In this document: positions 50,752 through 60,687 of the stretch, one piece after another
Numbering within the stretch: position 1 is the first letter of the stretch
Layout of the letters: each line of letters starts with the position of its first letter
Assembly: GCF_009674485.1 (NCBI RefSeq)
Contig: NZ_WKJJ01000011.1
Span: 62,001-126,000 of the forward strand
Source: Pseudoduganella rivuli
GTDB lineage: Bacteria; Pseudomonadota; Gammaproteobacteria; Burkholderiales; Burkholderiaceae_D
Length of the DNA: 64,000 nucleotides
Direction of reading: 5' to 3'
The notes under the pieces: model-generated
Databases searched by the model: none
What the model was told of the DNA's origin: nothing
What the model saw: the letters and a program-made list of their open reading frames with translations, nothing else
Made by a program: the position numbers and the translations under genes

Positions 50752-53700
50752 TTATTTGTAGCGCGCGATGGTGGCGATCATGTCGTCACACTCGACCGGC
50801 TTGGCGATGAAATCATCCATGCCCGCCGCCAGGCACTCGGCCCGTTCCGCCTGCGTGACGCCCGCCGTCATCGCAATGATGGTGGTGTGCAGTCCCAATT
50901 CCCTGCGGATCGCGCGTGTCGCCGTAAAGCCATCCATCACCGGCATTTGCACGTCCATCAGCACCACGTGATAACGGTCGCCGTGGCTGCGCATGGCTTC
51001 CACCGCTTCGCGGCCGTTGGACGCGATATCGACCGTGGCGCCCGCACCCTGCAGCATGGTCGACGCCACCACCTGGTTCAATGCATTGTCTTCCGCCAGC
51101 AGCAACGCCATGCCGGCAAGCTCCCCGCCGGACTGGAGACCGGCCGCGCCGGCGGCCGCCTGCGTCCCTTGCGCGCTCTCAGCCGCGTCCAGCACGGCCG
51201 CCAGCAAGCCGCGCCGCGTGACAGGACAATGCAGCACCGCGGCATGTTCGGCGCCACCCGGCAGTGGCTGCGCCAGCGCGCTGAAACCGGACACCATGCG
51301 CACCACGAACGGCGCGTGATGCGAGGTGTGCGCCATCTTCTTCAATAACGGCAGCATCGCCGCCGCATCGAACGACGGTCCCGCCACCAATCCCGCATAC
51401 TGCACGCCCGCCGTACTGTCCAACAGCCGCAACGCTTCATCGACACCGGCAGCGCGCCCGAACCGCCAGTCCCACGGTCCGGCGGCGTGCACCAGCGAGC
51501 GGGCCGTGTCGTCGTCTTCTTCCAGCAGCAGTACCGCAATGCCGCGCAACGCAGGCGGCGGCATGACAGGTGGCGCCGGCGCCATGGCGGGCGCATAGGG
51601 CACGGTCAGTGAAAACGTGCTGCCCTGGCCTTGTACACTGTCGACCATGACTTCCCCTCCCATCAGGTGCGCCAGCCGCTGGGCAATCGCCAGTCCCAGG
51701 CCGGTGCCGCCAAAGCGCCGTGTCATCGATGAATCGGCCTGCACGAACGGCGAAAACAGGCGCGGCATCAGATCCGGCGGGACGCCCGGACCTGTGTCGC
51801 TGACCGTGACACGCAACGCCGGACGCCCGCCGTCAGGGGAACCCGCGCCGATCCGCAATACCACTTTGCCTTGCGACGTGAATTTCAGCGCATTGCCGGT
51901 CAGGTTGATGAGGATTTGTTCCAGGCGCATGCCGTCGAGCCGCACGCAGGCCGGTACACCCGGTTCCACATCGATCAGCGTCCGGATCGGTTTGTCGCCC
52001 ACGTTGACCGCCATCAGCGCGCCGATCGCCTGCGCCACATCGTCGATGCAGGCATCGGTTTCCTCCAGTTCCAGCCGTCCCGCCTCCACCTTGGAAAAAT
52101 CCAGGATATCGTTCAGCACCGTCAGCAGCGTGCGGCCGGATGCCGCGATCATGCCCAGGTAATTCTGCTGTTCCGCCGTCAGTTCCGTGCGGCCGAGCAA
52201 CTGCGCAATGCCCAGCACCGCATTCATCGGCGTGCGCAACTCGTGGCTCATGTTGGCGACAAACGCGCTCTTGGCCAGGCTGGCCGACTCCGCCCGTTCC
52301 TTGGCGCCCCGCAATTCCTCGGCCGCCTGGCGCGCCTCGGTTTCCGAACGGGCCAGCACGGCATTTTTTTCATGCAATTCGCGCGTCATGCGCTCGGCCA
52401 GCGCCAGCGCCTCGAGCCGCGTCGACGACAGCGAGCGCACCATTTCAAACACCAGGACGCTGACCAGCGCACCCAGCACCAGCACGATCAGCGCCTTTTC
52501 GCGGTCGATGCCGCGTTCAAAGCGGGGGGTGGACAGCACCTGCACCCGCCAGTAGCGGCCAGTCTGGCCCACCATGATGGCTTTTTCCAGCTTGTAGCGG
52601 CGGGCGAAGGTGGCCTCGGCCTTGTCCGGCGGCACACTGCTGCGGTACAGCAGCCGGCCGTCCGCACCTTCATGCGCCTCGATGTGCATTTCCGGCAAAG
52701 CGCCCAGCGCCATGCTGTCAAACAGTTCCGTGATCCGGAAAGCCGCGTAAATAAATCCCATCAATTCATGCAGGCGGCCCGCTTCCGTGCCGGGATCCAC
52801 GCCGCCCCGGTACACGGGGTGGTACATGACAAAGCCCGGCGGCGGCGCCTTGTCCTGCTCGCTGATCAGGATCAGGCTGGCCGTGGCGGAAATCCTGCCG
52901 CTGCGCGCCGCTTCCATCAGCGCCGCGCGGCGCACCGGTTCCGACAGCACGTTATAACCCCAGACGCGCCGGTTACTGCTGTTGAACGGTTCCAGGTATT
53001 GCGCGACTGCCAGGTGCCCGTCCACGCTGGTTTTCGGCCACAGGCGGAAGCCGGGGTCTTCGCCCCGCATCCCCTGTTCATACGGTTCCACCATGTCTTC
53101 ATCGAGCCAGGCGACGTAACCGACGCTGGCCGAGCCGGGGAAACTTTGCTCGATTTCCAGGCCCGATACGAAACGCGACCATTCCTTGCGCTCGACCGAA
53201 TGCGACGCGGCAAAATACGTGGCGCCGATTTTCAGCAGGCGCTCATAGTCGGTCAGGCGGCTTTCCACGCGCTGCCATACGTTTTGCGCCACCCGGGTGA
53301 AATTCTCTTCAGCACGGCGCTCCGTGTAGTCGGCCACCATTTGCCACGACACCGCCGTTACGCCCAGCCCTCCGTACAGCACGCACAACGGCAGCAATGG
53401 CGGCCAGCGCACCGCCGGGCGGCCGGCGCCCGCGTGGCGTTCGGCATCGGCGCCCGCCATCAGCGCCGACAACGCCGCCAGGCCGATATAGATCCCCAAT
53501 GTCAGCAGCGTACCCAGTTGCGTCCCGACGGCAAACGTGGCAGCGCCGCGCGCTGACGACAGCCACGCGGCCAGTACGATCAGCAATACCAGCACCCCGC
53601 TGCAACGGGCGCCGAACCGCCATGCCGCCCACCCCGCGCACGGCAGCAACAGGAACGGCGCGCACGGCAGCGGCGCATGGCCCGCCAGCGGCCACGCGAA

Positions 53701-54354
53701 TGCCGCCACCAGTAATGCCAGCGTGACGGCCGCATGCAGGACCGCCTCGCTCCGGCCACCGACGGGCAGCATGGCGCCCCGGTCGGCGTCTGCGAAGGCC
53801 AGCAGCGGCGGCGTCACCACCAGGAAACCCAGCACATCGCTCATCCACCACACCGTCGCCACCGGCATGGATTCGCCCGCCGCCACATTGCCGGCCACGA
53901 CCAATGCCAGTGTGCCGGCCAGCGCCACCGGCACGGAGGCCGCCGCCGAAGCCGCCACGAACAGGTAGACTTGCCGCAACTGCTGGAAGCGCAAAACACC
54001 GCCAAAGATGCGCCCCATCCACGCCGCCGCCAGCATCACGGTCACCACATTGGCCGCCGCGATCACCACCGATACGGCCACGCCGGACAGCGACATGGGG
54101 CCGTGGCCCGACTGGATTTGCAGGTTGGCCAGCAGTGACCCCAGCAGCACGGCCCAGCCCATGCGGCGGCCGCACAGCAGCATCGCCGCCAGCCCCAGGC
54201 CGGTCGGCAGCCAGACCGGGACGCCATTGCCCCTGGCGATGGCCAGCATCTGGCCCGCTGCGGCCAGCGCCGCGTACAACAGCGCGCAGGCGGCAATGGC
54301 CGCCATCTGCCGCATCCGCGGCTGGCCTGCCAGGTTCCAGTCGCGCGGCGCCAT
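50752..54354 (-). CDS. MASE1-CHASE hybrid histidine kinase
   Basis: 1200 residues. MASE1 integral membrane sensor (about 15-300; 'WLPTGLGLAAMLL', 'WWMSDVLGFLVVTPPLLAF'), a CHASE domain (about 365-520; 'LTDYERLLKIGATYFAAS', 'GYVAWL'), HisKA with 'SHELRTPMNAVLG' (His near 703), HATPase ('DTGPGVPPDL', 'GGTGLGLAIAQRL'), a degenerate receiver (about 935-1055) without phospho-Asp ('GLVAGPS' instead), and an intact C-terminal receiver ('AEDNALNQV', 'VLMDVQMPVMDG', 'FIAKPV'). Third gene of a minus-strand operon with an HPt protein and a REC-GGDEF protein, the likely phosphate route. Confidence 0.93.
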   Translation of the reverse strand: MAPRDWNLAGQPRMRQMAAIAACALLYAALAAAGQMLAIARGNGVPVWLPTGLGLAAMLLCGRRMGWAVLLGSLLANLQIQSGHGPMSLSGVAVSVVIAAANVVTVMLAAAWMGRIFGGVLRFQQLRQVYLFVAASAAASVPVALAGTLALVVAGNVAAGESMPVATVWWMSDVLGFLVVTPPLLAFADADRGAMLPVGGRSEAVLHAAVTLALLVAAFAWPLAGHAPLPCAPFLLLPCAGWAAWRFGARCSGVLVLLIVLAAWLSSARGAATFAVGTQLGTLLTLGIYIGLAALSALMAGADAERHAGAGRPAVRWPPLLPLCVLYGGLGVTAVSWQMVADYTERRAEENFTRVAQNVWQRVESRLTDYERLLKIGATYFAASHSVERKEWSRFVSGLEIEQSFPGSASVGYVAWLDEDMVEPYEQGMRGEDPGFRLWPKTSVDGHLAVAQYLEPFNSSNRRVWGYNVLSEPVRRAALMEAARSGRISATASLILISEQDKAPPPGFVMYHPVYRGGVDPGTEAGRLHELMGFIYAAFRITELFDSMALGALPEMHIEAHEGADGRLLYRSSVPPDKAEATFARRYKLEKAIMVGQTGRYWRVQVLSTPRFERGIDREKALIVLVLGALVSVLVFEMVRSLSSTRLEALALAERMTRELHEKNAVLARSETEARQAAEELRGAKERAESASLAKSAFVANMSHELRTPMNAVLGIAQLLGRTELTAEQQNYLGMIAASGRTLLTVLNDILDFSKVEAGRLELEETDACIDDVAQAIGALMAVNVGDKPIRTLIDVEPGVPACVRLDGMRLEQILINLTGNALKFTSQGKVVLRIGAGSPDGGRPALRVTVSDTGPGVPPDLMPRLFSPFVQADSSMTRRFGGTGLGLAIAQRLAHLMGGEVMVDSVQGQGSTFSLTVPYAPAMAPAPPVMPPPALRGIAVLLLEEDDDTARSLVHAAGPWDWRFGRAAGVDEALRLLDSTAGVQYAGLVAGPSFDAAAMLPLLKKMAHTSHHAPFVVRMVSGFSALAQPLPGGAEHAAVLHCPVTRRGLLAAVLDAAESAQGTQAAAGAAGLQSGGELAGMALLLAEDNALNQVVASTMLQGAGATVDIASNGREAVEAMRSHGDRYHVVLMDVQMPVMDGFTATRAIRRELGLHTTIIAMTAGVTQAERAECLAAGMDDFIAKPVECDDMIATIARYK

Positions 54355-54359
54355 GCTGG

Positions 54360-55295
54360 TCAGGATCCGTGGCTGCCGGCGCCCTCGGCCGCGACGCGGT
54401 AACAGTTGCGGCCCTGCTGTTTGGCCAGGTACAGCGCACGGTCCGCCTGGCCCAGCAGCATTTCAATCGACGTGTCCGGGTCCGGCAGCATGGCGCTCAG
54501 GCCCACGCTGATGCTGACGTGCGGCGCGGTCAGCGACGCCGCATGGGGCAGGTTCAGCGCGGCCACGCGGCCGCAGATCCACGCGCCATAATGTTCCAGC
54601 GCCGCCCAGTCGGAATTGGGCAGCAGCACGACAAATTCCTCACCGCCATAGCGCGCGACGACTTCGGCGGGCCGGCGTGTGCCGCTGCCGATGGCTTCGG
54701 CCACTGCCTTCAGGCAGGAATCGCCCATCTGGTGGCCGTAGTGATCGTTATACAGCTTGAAGTGGTCGACATCGATCAGCGCCACGCCCATCAAATCGCG
54801 CTGGCGCTGGTGGCGCGCGTATTCCTCCGCCATCCGTTCGTCAAAGAAGCGGCGGTTGTACAGGCCGGTCAGGCCATCGCGGCTGGCCTGCCCCTGCAAG
54901 CTTTGCAGCGCGGCCTGCAGGCGCAGGTGGGTCCGCACGCGCGCCTGGACCACGGGTGCGATCAATGGTTTCGTGATGAAATCGACCGCCCCGGCCGCCA
55001 GTCCCGCCAGCTCGCTTTCCGTGGTGGAGTGGGCGGTGACGAAGATCACGGGACTGTGCGGCAAGTCGGGGTCGGCGGCAATGCGGCGGCACACTTCGAA
55101 GCCATCCATATGGTGCATTTCCACGTCCAGCAAGATCAGCTGGGGGCGCTGGCGGCGCGCCATTTCCAGGCCCGTGATCCCGTCCGTGGCGAAGATCACC
55201 TTGCCCTGGTCGCGCACCATGGCGGCCAGCAACTGGATGGTTTCCGCATTGTCGTCAATGATGAGGATGGTGCTGGTGTCCGATTGCGCGCTCAT
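54360..55295 (-). CDS. Response regulator diguanylate cyclase (REC-GGDEF)
   Basis: 311 residues from the ATG at 55295 (ATGA overlap with the HPt gene). Receiver (about 8-125: 'IIDDNAETIQ', 'LILLDVEMHHMDGF', 'VTAHS', 'ITKPL') followed by GGDEF (about 140-305) with 'DGLTGLYNRRFF', 'ALIDVDHFKLYND' and the active-site 'RYGGEEF'. The product inhibition site RxxD reads RPAE, so feedback inhibition may be altered. Makes c-di-GMP when phosphorylated. It lies 5 bp before the MASE1-CHASE kinase gene. Confidence 0.95.
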   Translation of the reverse strand: MSAQSDTSTILIIDDNAETIQLLAAMVRDQGKVIFATDGITGLEMARRQRPQLILLDVEMHHMDGFEVCRRIAADPDLPHSPVIFVTAHSTTESELAGLAAGAVDFITKPLIAPVVQARVRTHLRLQAALQSLQGQASRDGLTGLYNRRFFDERMAEEYARHQRQRDLMGVALIDVDHFKLYNDHYGHQMGDSCLKAVAEAIGSGTRRPAEVVARYGGEEFVVLLPNSDWAALEHYGAWICGRVAALNLPHAASLTAPHVSISVGLSAMLPDPDTSIEMLLGQADRALYLAKQQGRNCYRVAAEGAGSHGS

Positions 55296-55897
55296 GGCCG
55301 CTCTCCCAGCACGATCAGCACTGCCGCGAAATCGAGCCGCGCCATGGCTTGCTCGATGGCGGCGGCACGGGCCGCGCCCAGCGCCGCCAGTGCGGGACGC
55401 ACCTGCTGGTAGTGCCTGACGGCGTCGATATCGCGTTCGGCCAGCAATGTCTTCCAGCGCGCGATGGCGGCGTCGTTGGCGGCGTCGTTGCCGGACGCTG
55501 CCGCCACGCGCGGCTGGTGCGCCAGCCACGCCAGCGCGGCATCGACGGACGCCTGCAATTCGCCCCGGGCCCGGTCGAACAGCGGGTCCGCCACCCGGCC
55601 TTCCCGCACGGCGCTTTCCAGTTCGCGCGACGTGGCGGAGAATACGCTGGCGCCCAGGGTGCCGATGCTGCCGCGCAGCCCGTGGATCAGCCTGGCAGCC
55701 TCTTGCGGCTGGCCGGCGCGCCATGCATCGAACGCTTCGTCCATATCGGACCGGGCCGAACCGCACACCTTGTCCATCAGCGCCAGCAGCGCCTCACGCT
55801 GGCCCGGCTGCGCCGCCGCTGCCGCCATCAGGCGCGCCACGTCGAACACGCCGGGAATAAATTCCTGTCCATTTTCTTGTACACCACTAGTCGTCAT
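55292..55897 (-). CDS. HPt-domain phosphotransfer protein
   Basis: 201 residues. The HPt motif is 'ARLIHGLRGSIGTLGA' (active His near residue 72), with Arg in place of the usual Lys. The C-terminal half is another helical region of unknown role. First gene of the HPt / REC-GGDEF / hybrid kinase operon; it would pass phosphate from the kinase's receiver to the cyclase's receiver. Confidence 0.88.
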   Translation of the reverse strand: MTTSGVQENGQEFIPGVFDVARLMAAAAAQPGQREALLALMDKVCGSARSDMDEAFDAWRAGQPQEAARLIHGLRGSIGTLGASVFSATSRELESAVREGRVADPLFDRARGELQASVDAALAWLAHQPRVAAASGNDAANDAAIARWKTLLAERDIDAVRHYQQVRPALAALGAARAAAIEQAMARLDFAAVLIVLGERP

Positions 55898-56047
55898 TAT
55901 TGGTCGCTCTCCGTCATTTGCCGGGACGCACTTATCATGCTAGCGATCATACCCGCATTCTCCACAGCCGCGCAGCAGGCGTCACACCGTCACCACATAA
56001 AATCGCGTGGGGCCGGTGGCGGGGCGCCCCTGGCGCAACAGCGCTAG

Positions 56048-56071
56048 AATTGCACAATTGCACAATTGCAC
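56048..56071 (+). repeat. Three tandem copies of AATTGCAC upstream of the LrgA-like gene
   Basis: Exact 8-bp unit repeated three times without gaps, 37 to 60 bases before the ATG at 56108. Each unit carries CAATTG across the junctions. It could be a binding-site array or a slippage-prone repeat. Confidence 0.7.
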
Positions 56072-56107
56072 GCCTCCCCCCACCCTGTCCCCACCTTGCG
56101 ACCCGCC

Positions 56108-56482
56108 ATGCTCACCACGTTTTCCATTTTGCTGCTGTTCCAGTGCCTGGGCGAAGGGCTGGCGTATGCGTTCGGGTTGCCGGTGCCGGGGCCGGTGATC
56201 GGGATGCTGTTGCTGCTCGCTACGTTGGCGGCGTCGCCGCGGCTGCTCGACGCGATGGAAGCCACCGCCACGGAATTGCTGCGCCACCTGTCGCTGCTGT
56301 TCGTGCCGGCCGGCGTCGGCATCATGGTATCGGCCTCGGTGCTGCGCGGACACTGGTTGGCCGTCGGGCTGTCCGTCATTGCCAGCACCATGCTGACCCT
56401 GGCCGTGACGGCGCTGGTAATGCGCGCGGTGGCCGGCAAGGCCGGGGAAACCGCCAAGCAGGGGGACCGCGATGATGCCTGA
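56108..56482 (+). CDS. LrgA/CidA family holin-like membrane protein
   Basis: 124 residues from ATG 56108; a TTG start at 56066 lies within the repeat region and is less likely. Four hydrophobic helices with 'FQCLGEGLAYAFGLPVPGPVIGMLLL' and 'LLRHLSLLFVPAGVGIM', typical of the CidA/LrgA family. Holin-like proteins linked to murein hydrolase export, or to pyruvate/organic acid transport in newer work. Overlaps the LrgB gene by 11 bp. Confidence 0.93.
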   Translation: MLTTFSILLLFQCLGEGLAYAFGLPVPGPVIGMLLLLATLAASPRLLDAMEATATELLRHLSLLFVPAGVGIMVSASVLRGHWLAVGLSVIASTMLTLAVTALVMRAVAGKAGETAKQGDRDDA

Positions 56483-57218
56483 CAGCGCCCTGCCCGAACT
56501 GACCCGCATCTGGGTCTACCTGGCCGCCACCCCGCTGCTGGGCCTGACCCTGACGCTGTGCGCCTACGCGCTGGCCCATCATCTTTACACCCGCTGCAAG
56601 TTCTCGCCGCTGGCCAACCCCGTCGCCATCGCCGTGGCGCTGATCTGCGCCGCGCTGGCCATCAGCGGCATGCCGTACCGCGATTACTTTGCCGGCGCCC
56701 AGTTCGTGCACTTCCTGCTGGGTCCCGCCACGGTGGCGCTGGCCGTGCCGCTGGCGCGCGCCCTGCCCCGCGTGCGCCAGGCGTTCATCCCGATGGCTTG
56801 CGCGCTGCTGGCCGGCTGCGTGACGGCCATCGTGTCCGCCGTGGGACTGGTGCTGGCGCTGGGCGGCACGCACCAGCTGGCCGCCAGCATCGGGCCGAAA
56901 TCCGCCACGTCGCCGATCGCCATGGCCGTCTCCGACAAGCTGGGCGGACTGCCCGCCCTCACCGCCGTGCTGGTGATTACCACCGGCATCTTTGGCGCCG
57001 TTGCGGGCCGCGCGCTGTTCAATGCGCTGCGCATCGACCGGCCCGAATGGCGTGGCTTCGCGCTGGGCGTGGCGTCGCATGGCATCGGCACCGCCCGGGC
57101 GTTCCAGGTCAGCGCGGAAATGGGCGCCTTTGCCGGCCTCGGCATGGGCTTGAACGGGGTGATGACGGCGCTGCTGGCGCCCCAGCTGGTACCCTGGCTG
57201 GTGCGGATATGGGGCTGA
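56472..57218 (+). CDS. LrgB/CidB family membrane protein
   Basis: 248 residues. Several membrane helices with the LrgB signature 'SIGPKSATSPIAMAVSDKLGG' and 'GVASHGIGTARAFQ'. Works with the preceding LrgA-like protein. Confidence 0.94.
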   Translation: MMPDSALPELTRIWVYLAATPLLGLTLTLCAYALAHHLYTRCKFSPLANPVAIAVALICAALAISGMPYRDYFAGAQFVHFLLGPATVALAVPLARALPRVRQAFIPMACALLAGCVTAIVSAVGLVLALGGTHQLAASIGPKSATSPIAMAVSDKLGGLPALTAVLVITTGIFGAVAGRALFNALRIDRPEWRGFALGVASHGIGTARAFQVSAEMGAFAGLGMGLNGVMTALLAPQLVPWLVRIWG

Positions 57219-57311
57219 ATCCGGGCTGATTTGTCGGCCCGGCGCTACAGTCCGCATGGAAACACGGATTGCGCTTACACTGGAGTCCTGCCTGACCATA
57301 GGGGGACGACA

Positions 57312-60197
57312 ATGATACAGTTCAATAAAATCCGCAGCCATACCATCCCCACCCTGCAGGCCACTGTCGACGAATACGTGGAACCGGGCTCCGGCGCGGT
57401 GCACATCCACGTCGCCACGACGCAGCCGGACCTGGCTTTCCTCGTGGGTTTCCCCACCGTCCCGGACACCAGCGACGGCCGCGCCCACATCCTCGAACAC
57501 CTGGCGCTGTGCGGTTCCGGCCGCTATCCCGTGCGCGACCCGTTCTTTTCCATGCTGCGCCGCTCCACCGCGACGTTCATGAATGCCATGACGTATGCGG
57601 ACCGCACGGTTTATCCGTTCGCTTCCACGTCCCGCACCGATTTCTTCAACCTGCTGGACGTCTACCTCGACGCCGCCTTCTTCCCCAACCTCGACTACCT
57701 GAACTTCCTGCAGGAAGGCTGGCGCCACACGCTGGAAGACGGCAAGCTGGGTTACCAGGGCGTGGTGTTCAATGAAATGAAAGGCGCCTTCGCCGACCCG
57801 ATGCGCGCGCTGTACAACGGCATCGGCGCCGCGCTGTTGCCGGAAACGACGTACCAGGTGGTGTCCGGAGGCGACCCGCTGGCCATCCCCGAGCTGACGC
57901 ACCAGATGCTGAAGGATTTCCACGCCAGCCACTACCACCCGTCGCAAGCCGTGTTCATGACGGCCGGCCCGGTCGATCCGCAGGATATCCAGCGCCATAT
58001 CGCCGACAAGGTGCTGGCGCGCCTGCCGGGCGGCACGCCGCGCCGGGTGCCGCAGCTGGCCAAGCCGTTCGCGGCGCCGCGCGACCATGCGATCCGCATC
58101 CCGTCGCAGTCCGGCAAGCCGGACGAATACGGCTTCCAGCTGACCTGGCTGATGGGCGAGTCGGCCGACGCCTTCGTGCACTACCACGCCAACCTGCTGT
58201 CGGCCGGCCTGCTGGGCGATGCGTCCGCACCGCTGAAAAAAGCCATGGAATCGGCCGGCTTCGGCCGTCCGTCGCGCCTGAACGGGCATGACCCCAGCGC
58301 GCGCCAGATGCTGTTCCACGTCGGCATGGAAGGCTTGACGGAGGAACAGGTTGGCGCCGCCCGCGCCCGCATGTGGGATGCGCTGAAATATGCGGCCGAA
58401 CATGGCGTGCCGCACGATATGCTGTCGGCCGCGCTGCGCGATATCCGCTACAGCCAGCGCGACACGTCCAGCGGCCGCATGCCCAACGTGCTGGGCCGCA
58501 TGCTGCACGCCCTGCCCGTGGCCATGCGCGGCGGCGACGTCATCACCGCATTCGACAGCGATGCCGTGCTGGCGCAGCTGGAAAAGGACATCACCGATCC
58601 GGACTTCTTCAAGGGCCTGGTGCGCACCATGCTTGATTCGCCCGCGCGCCTCGACGTCACCGTGGTGCCGGACCCGGCTTATTTCTCATCCCGCGCCGCG
58701 CAGGAGGAAGCCGCGCTGGCCGTGCGCCAGGCCGCGCTGACCGAAAAGGAACGCAGCCGCATCCGGGATGATGCGGCCGCCCTCGATGCGCACCAGCGCC
58801 GCGTGGTCGACAATGGCGTGCTGCCCCGCATCCTGCCATCCGACGTGGGCCGGGAACCGCGTCTGCTGCCGGACATCCCCGCGCCTGTCGACGGCGCCTA
58901 CCGCTTCGACATCGCATCGAACGGCATTTCGTATGCCCGCGTGCATTACGACGTGTCCGATGCGGCGGCCGAAGAATGGCCGTGGCTGCAACTGTATACC
59001 GATGTGCAGCGCGACCTGGGCGTGGCCGGCATGGGCTATGAAGAGGCAGGCGCGTGGCGCCAGCGCATGGCCGCCACCTTCAGCGTCAACTTCGACGCCA
59101 TCATGCGCGAAGACGGTTCCATGCTGCTCGACGTCAGCTTTGCCGCCAGCGGCTTGCGCGAAGAACACCAGAACCTGGGCGACGTGCTGGCGGCACAGAT
59201 CGCCAGCCCCCGCTTCGACGAGCACGAGCGGATTGCCTTCCTGATTGAACGCATGGTGCGCAACCGCATCAATGGCCTGTCGCAATCGGGCAACCGCTAT
59301 GCGGCGCTGACGGCCGCCGCGCCCTTGTCCGCGTTGCGCCATATCGAAGACGTGGCCAGCGGCACGTCCGTGCTGCCGTTCATGGCGCAGTTGCAGCGCA
59401 TGGCGCATACACCGGAAGGCGTCGCGGCCATCGCGCAGCGCCTGTCGGCGCTGCATGAACGGATCGTTGCCGGCGCCGCCACCACCTTGTGCGCGGGCGC
59501 CGGCAACGACGCCGATGCGCTGGCCGCCGCGATCCGGTTGCCGGCCGCCAGGGCGCAGGCTTCCGGCAACGCCCCCCGCGCAGCCTCGGGCGCAACAGCT
59601 TCCGCCACGCAGCCATTGGCCAACGCGGCGCTGTATGCTCCCGGACAGGTCAACCACTGCAGCATTGCCTGGCCCGCCCCGCGCCAGGCGCACGCGGATG
59701 CGGCGGCGCTGGCCGTCGCGGCCGAATTGCTGACGCACCAGATCCTGCACCAGGCGCTGCGCGAACACGGTGGCGCGTATGGCGGATCGGCAGGCTATGC
59801 CGGTAATGCCGGCGTATTTTCCATGATGTCGTACCGCGACCCGCGCCTGGCCGCCACCTATGCCGACTTCAATGCGGCGATCGACAAGGTGCTGGCCACC
59901 GATTTCACGCAGGAACAGATCGAGGAAGCCATCATTTGCGTGGTGCGGGGCCTGGACCGGCCGGATTCGCCGTACGACGCCGTGCTGGCCGCCTGGACCC
60001 TGCACCGGCGCGGCATCACGATGGACGTGCGGCGCAGCTTCCGCCATGGCGTGCTCCATTGCACACAGGATGCCATCAAGGCCGCTGTGCGCACCTGGCT
60101 GAAGAATGGCACACCAAGCCGGGCCGCGTTCGTCGGCAATACCACGCAAGACCTGGCCGGGCTGGAGGTGGTGGATATGCTGGCGCTGGCGTCATAA
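57312..60197 (+). CDS. M16C zinc metallopeptidase (PreP/insulinase family)
   Basis: 961 residues from ATG 57312, GGGG-rich ribosome-binding site upstream; longer in-frame start lacks one. Inverted zinc motif HILEH (59-63) in 'GRAHILEHLALCGS', with the distal Glu ligand in 'GVVFNEMKGAFAD'. Full-length two-half clam-shell architecture, as in presequence proteases that degrade short peptides. No signal peptide, so probably cytoplasmic peptide clearance. Confidence 0.94.
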   Translation: MIQFNKIRSHTIPTLQATVDEYVEPGSGAVHIHVATTQPDLAFLVGFPTVPDTSDGRAHILEHLALCGSGRYPVRDPFFSMLRRSTATFMNAMTYADRTVYPFASTSRTDFFNLLDVYLDAAFFPNLDYLNFLQEGWRHTLEDGKLGYQGVVFNEMKGAFADPMRALYNGIGAALLPETTYQVVSGGDPLAIPELTHQMLKDFHASHYHPSQAVFMTAGPVDPQDIQRHIADKVLARLPGGTPRRVPQLAKPFAAPRDHAIRIPSQSGKPDEYGFQLTWLMGESADAFVHYHANLLSAGLLGDASAPLKKAMESAGFGRPSRLNGHDPSARQMLFHVGMEGLTEEQVGAARARMWDALKYAAEHGVPHDMLSAALRDIRYSQRDTSSGRMPNVLGRMLHALPVAMRGGDVITAFDSDAVLAQLEKDITDPDFFKGLVRTMLDSPARLDVTVVPDPAYFSSRAAQEEAALAVRQAALTEKERSRIRDDAAALDAHQRRVVDNGVLPRILPSDVGREPRLLPDIPAPVDGAYRFDIASNGISYARVHYDVSDAAAEEWPWLQLYTDVQRDLGVAGMGYEEAGAWRQRMAATFSVNFDAIMREDGSMLLDVSFAASGLREEHQNLGDVLAAQIASPRFDEHERIAFLIERMVRNRINGLSQSGNRYAALTAAAPLSALRHIEDVASGTSVLPFMAQLQRMAHTPEGVAAIAQRLSALHERIVAGAATTLCAGAGNDADALAAAIRLPAARAQASGNAPRAASGATASATQPLANAALYAPGQVNHCSIAWPAPRQAHADAAALAVAAELLTHQILHQALREHGGAYGGSAGYAGNAGVFSMMSYRDPRLAATYADFNAAIDKVLATDFTQEQIEEAIICVVRGLDRPDSPYDAVLAAWTLHRRGITMDVRRSFRHGVLHCTQDAIKAAVRTWLKNGTPSRAAFVGNTTQDLAGLEVVDMLALAS

Positions 60198-60286
60198 AAC
60201 TGGCGAGCTCTTCGTTTCCAATCGTACACACCCGTTGTCGCGTTTCGTGGGAACATGACGGCAAGAAAGCTTTCAGCCTTGCCGTC

Positions 60287-60676
60287 ATGCTACCAAGCCC
60301 GATCCCCGACGATATCCGGCGCTTCATCCTGCTCCGGATACCGTCGGTTCCCTACCTGGAAGCCCTGCTGCTGATGCGGGATAACCCCGCGCAGGCCTGG
60401 AATTGTCACGGCCTGGCGCAGCGCCTGTACCTCGATGGCCCCGCCTGCGATACGCTGTTGCGGCAATTGCACACGGCTGGCATCGCCGCGCCCGCTCCCG
60501 GCATGGCGGGCAGTTACCGCTACGCGCCGGAGACGCCGCCGCTGGCGCAGATGCTGGACCGCCTGGCGCTGCTCTATGCGCGCCACCTGGTCGACGTCAC
60601 CACGCTGATTCACTCGAAAGCCAACAAGAAGGCGCACGTGTTCGCGGATGCCTTTGTCTGGCGCAAGGACAAGTGA
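60287..60676 (+). CDS. Uncharacterised 129-residue protein, possible winged-helix fold
   Basis: ATG 60287 is the first start after the M16C stop in this frame; GTG 60250 is also possible. The middle part ('SVPYLEALLLM', 'GLAQRLYLDGPACDTLLRQLHTAGI', 'YRYAP') has the spacing of a helix-helix-turn-helix-wing. No effector domain. It is followed 11 bp later by two small membrane proteins, probably one operon. Confidence 0.65.
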   Translation: MLPSPIPDDIRRFILLRIPSVPYLEALLLMRDNPAQAWNCHGLAQRLYLDGPACDTLLRQLHTAGIAAPAPGMAGSYRYAPETPPLAQMLDRLALLYARHLVDVTTLIHSKANKKAHVFADAFVWRKDK

Positions 60677-60687
60677 AAGGAACCCTC

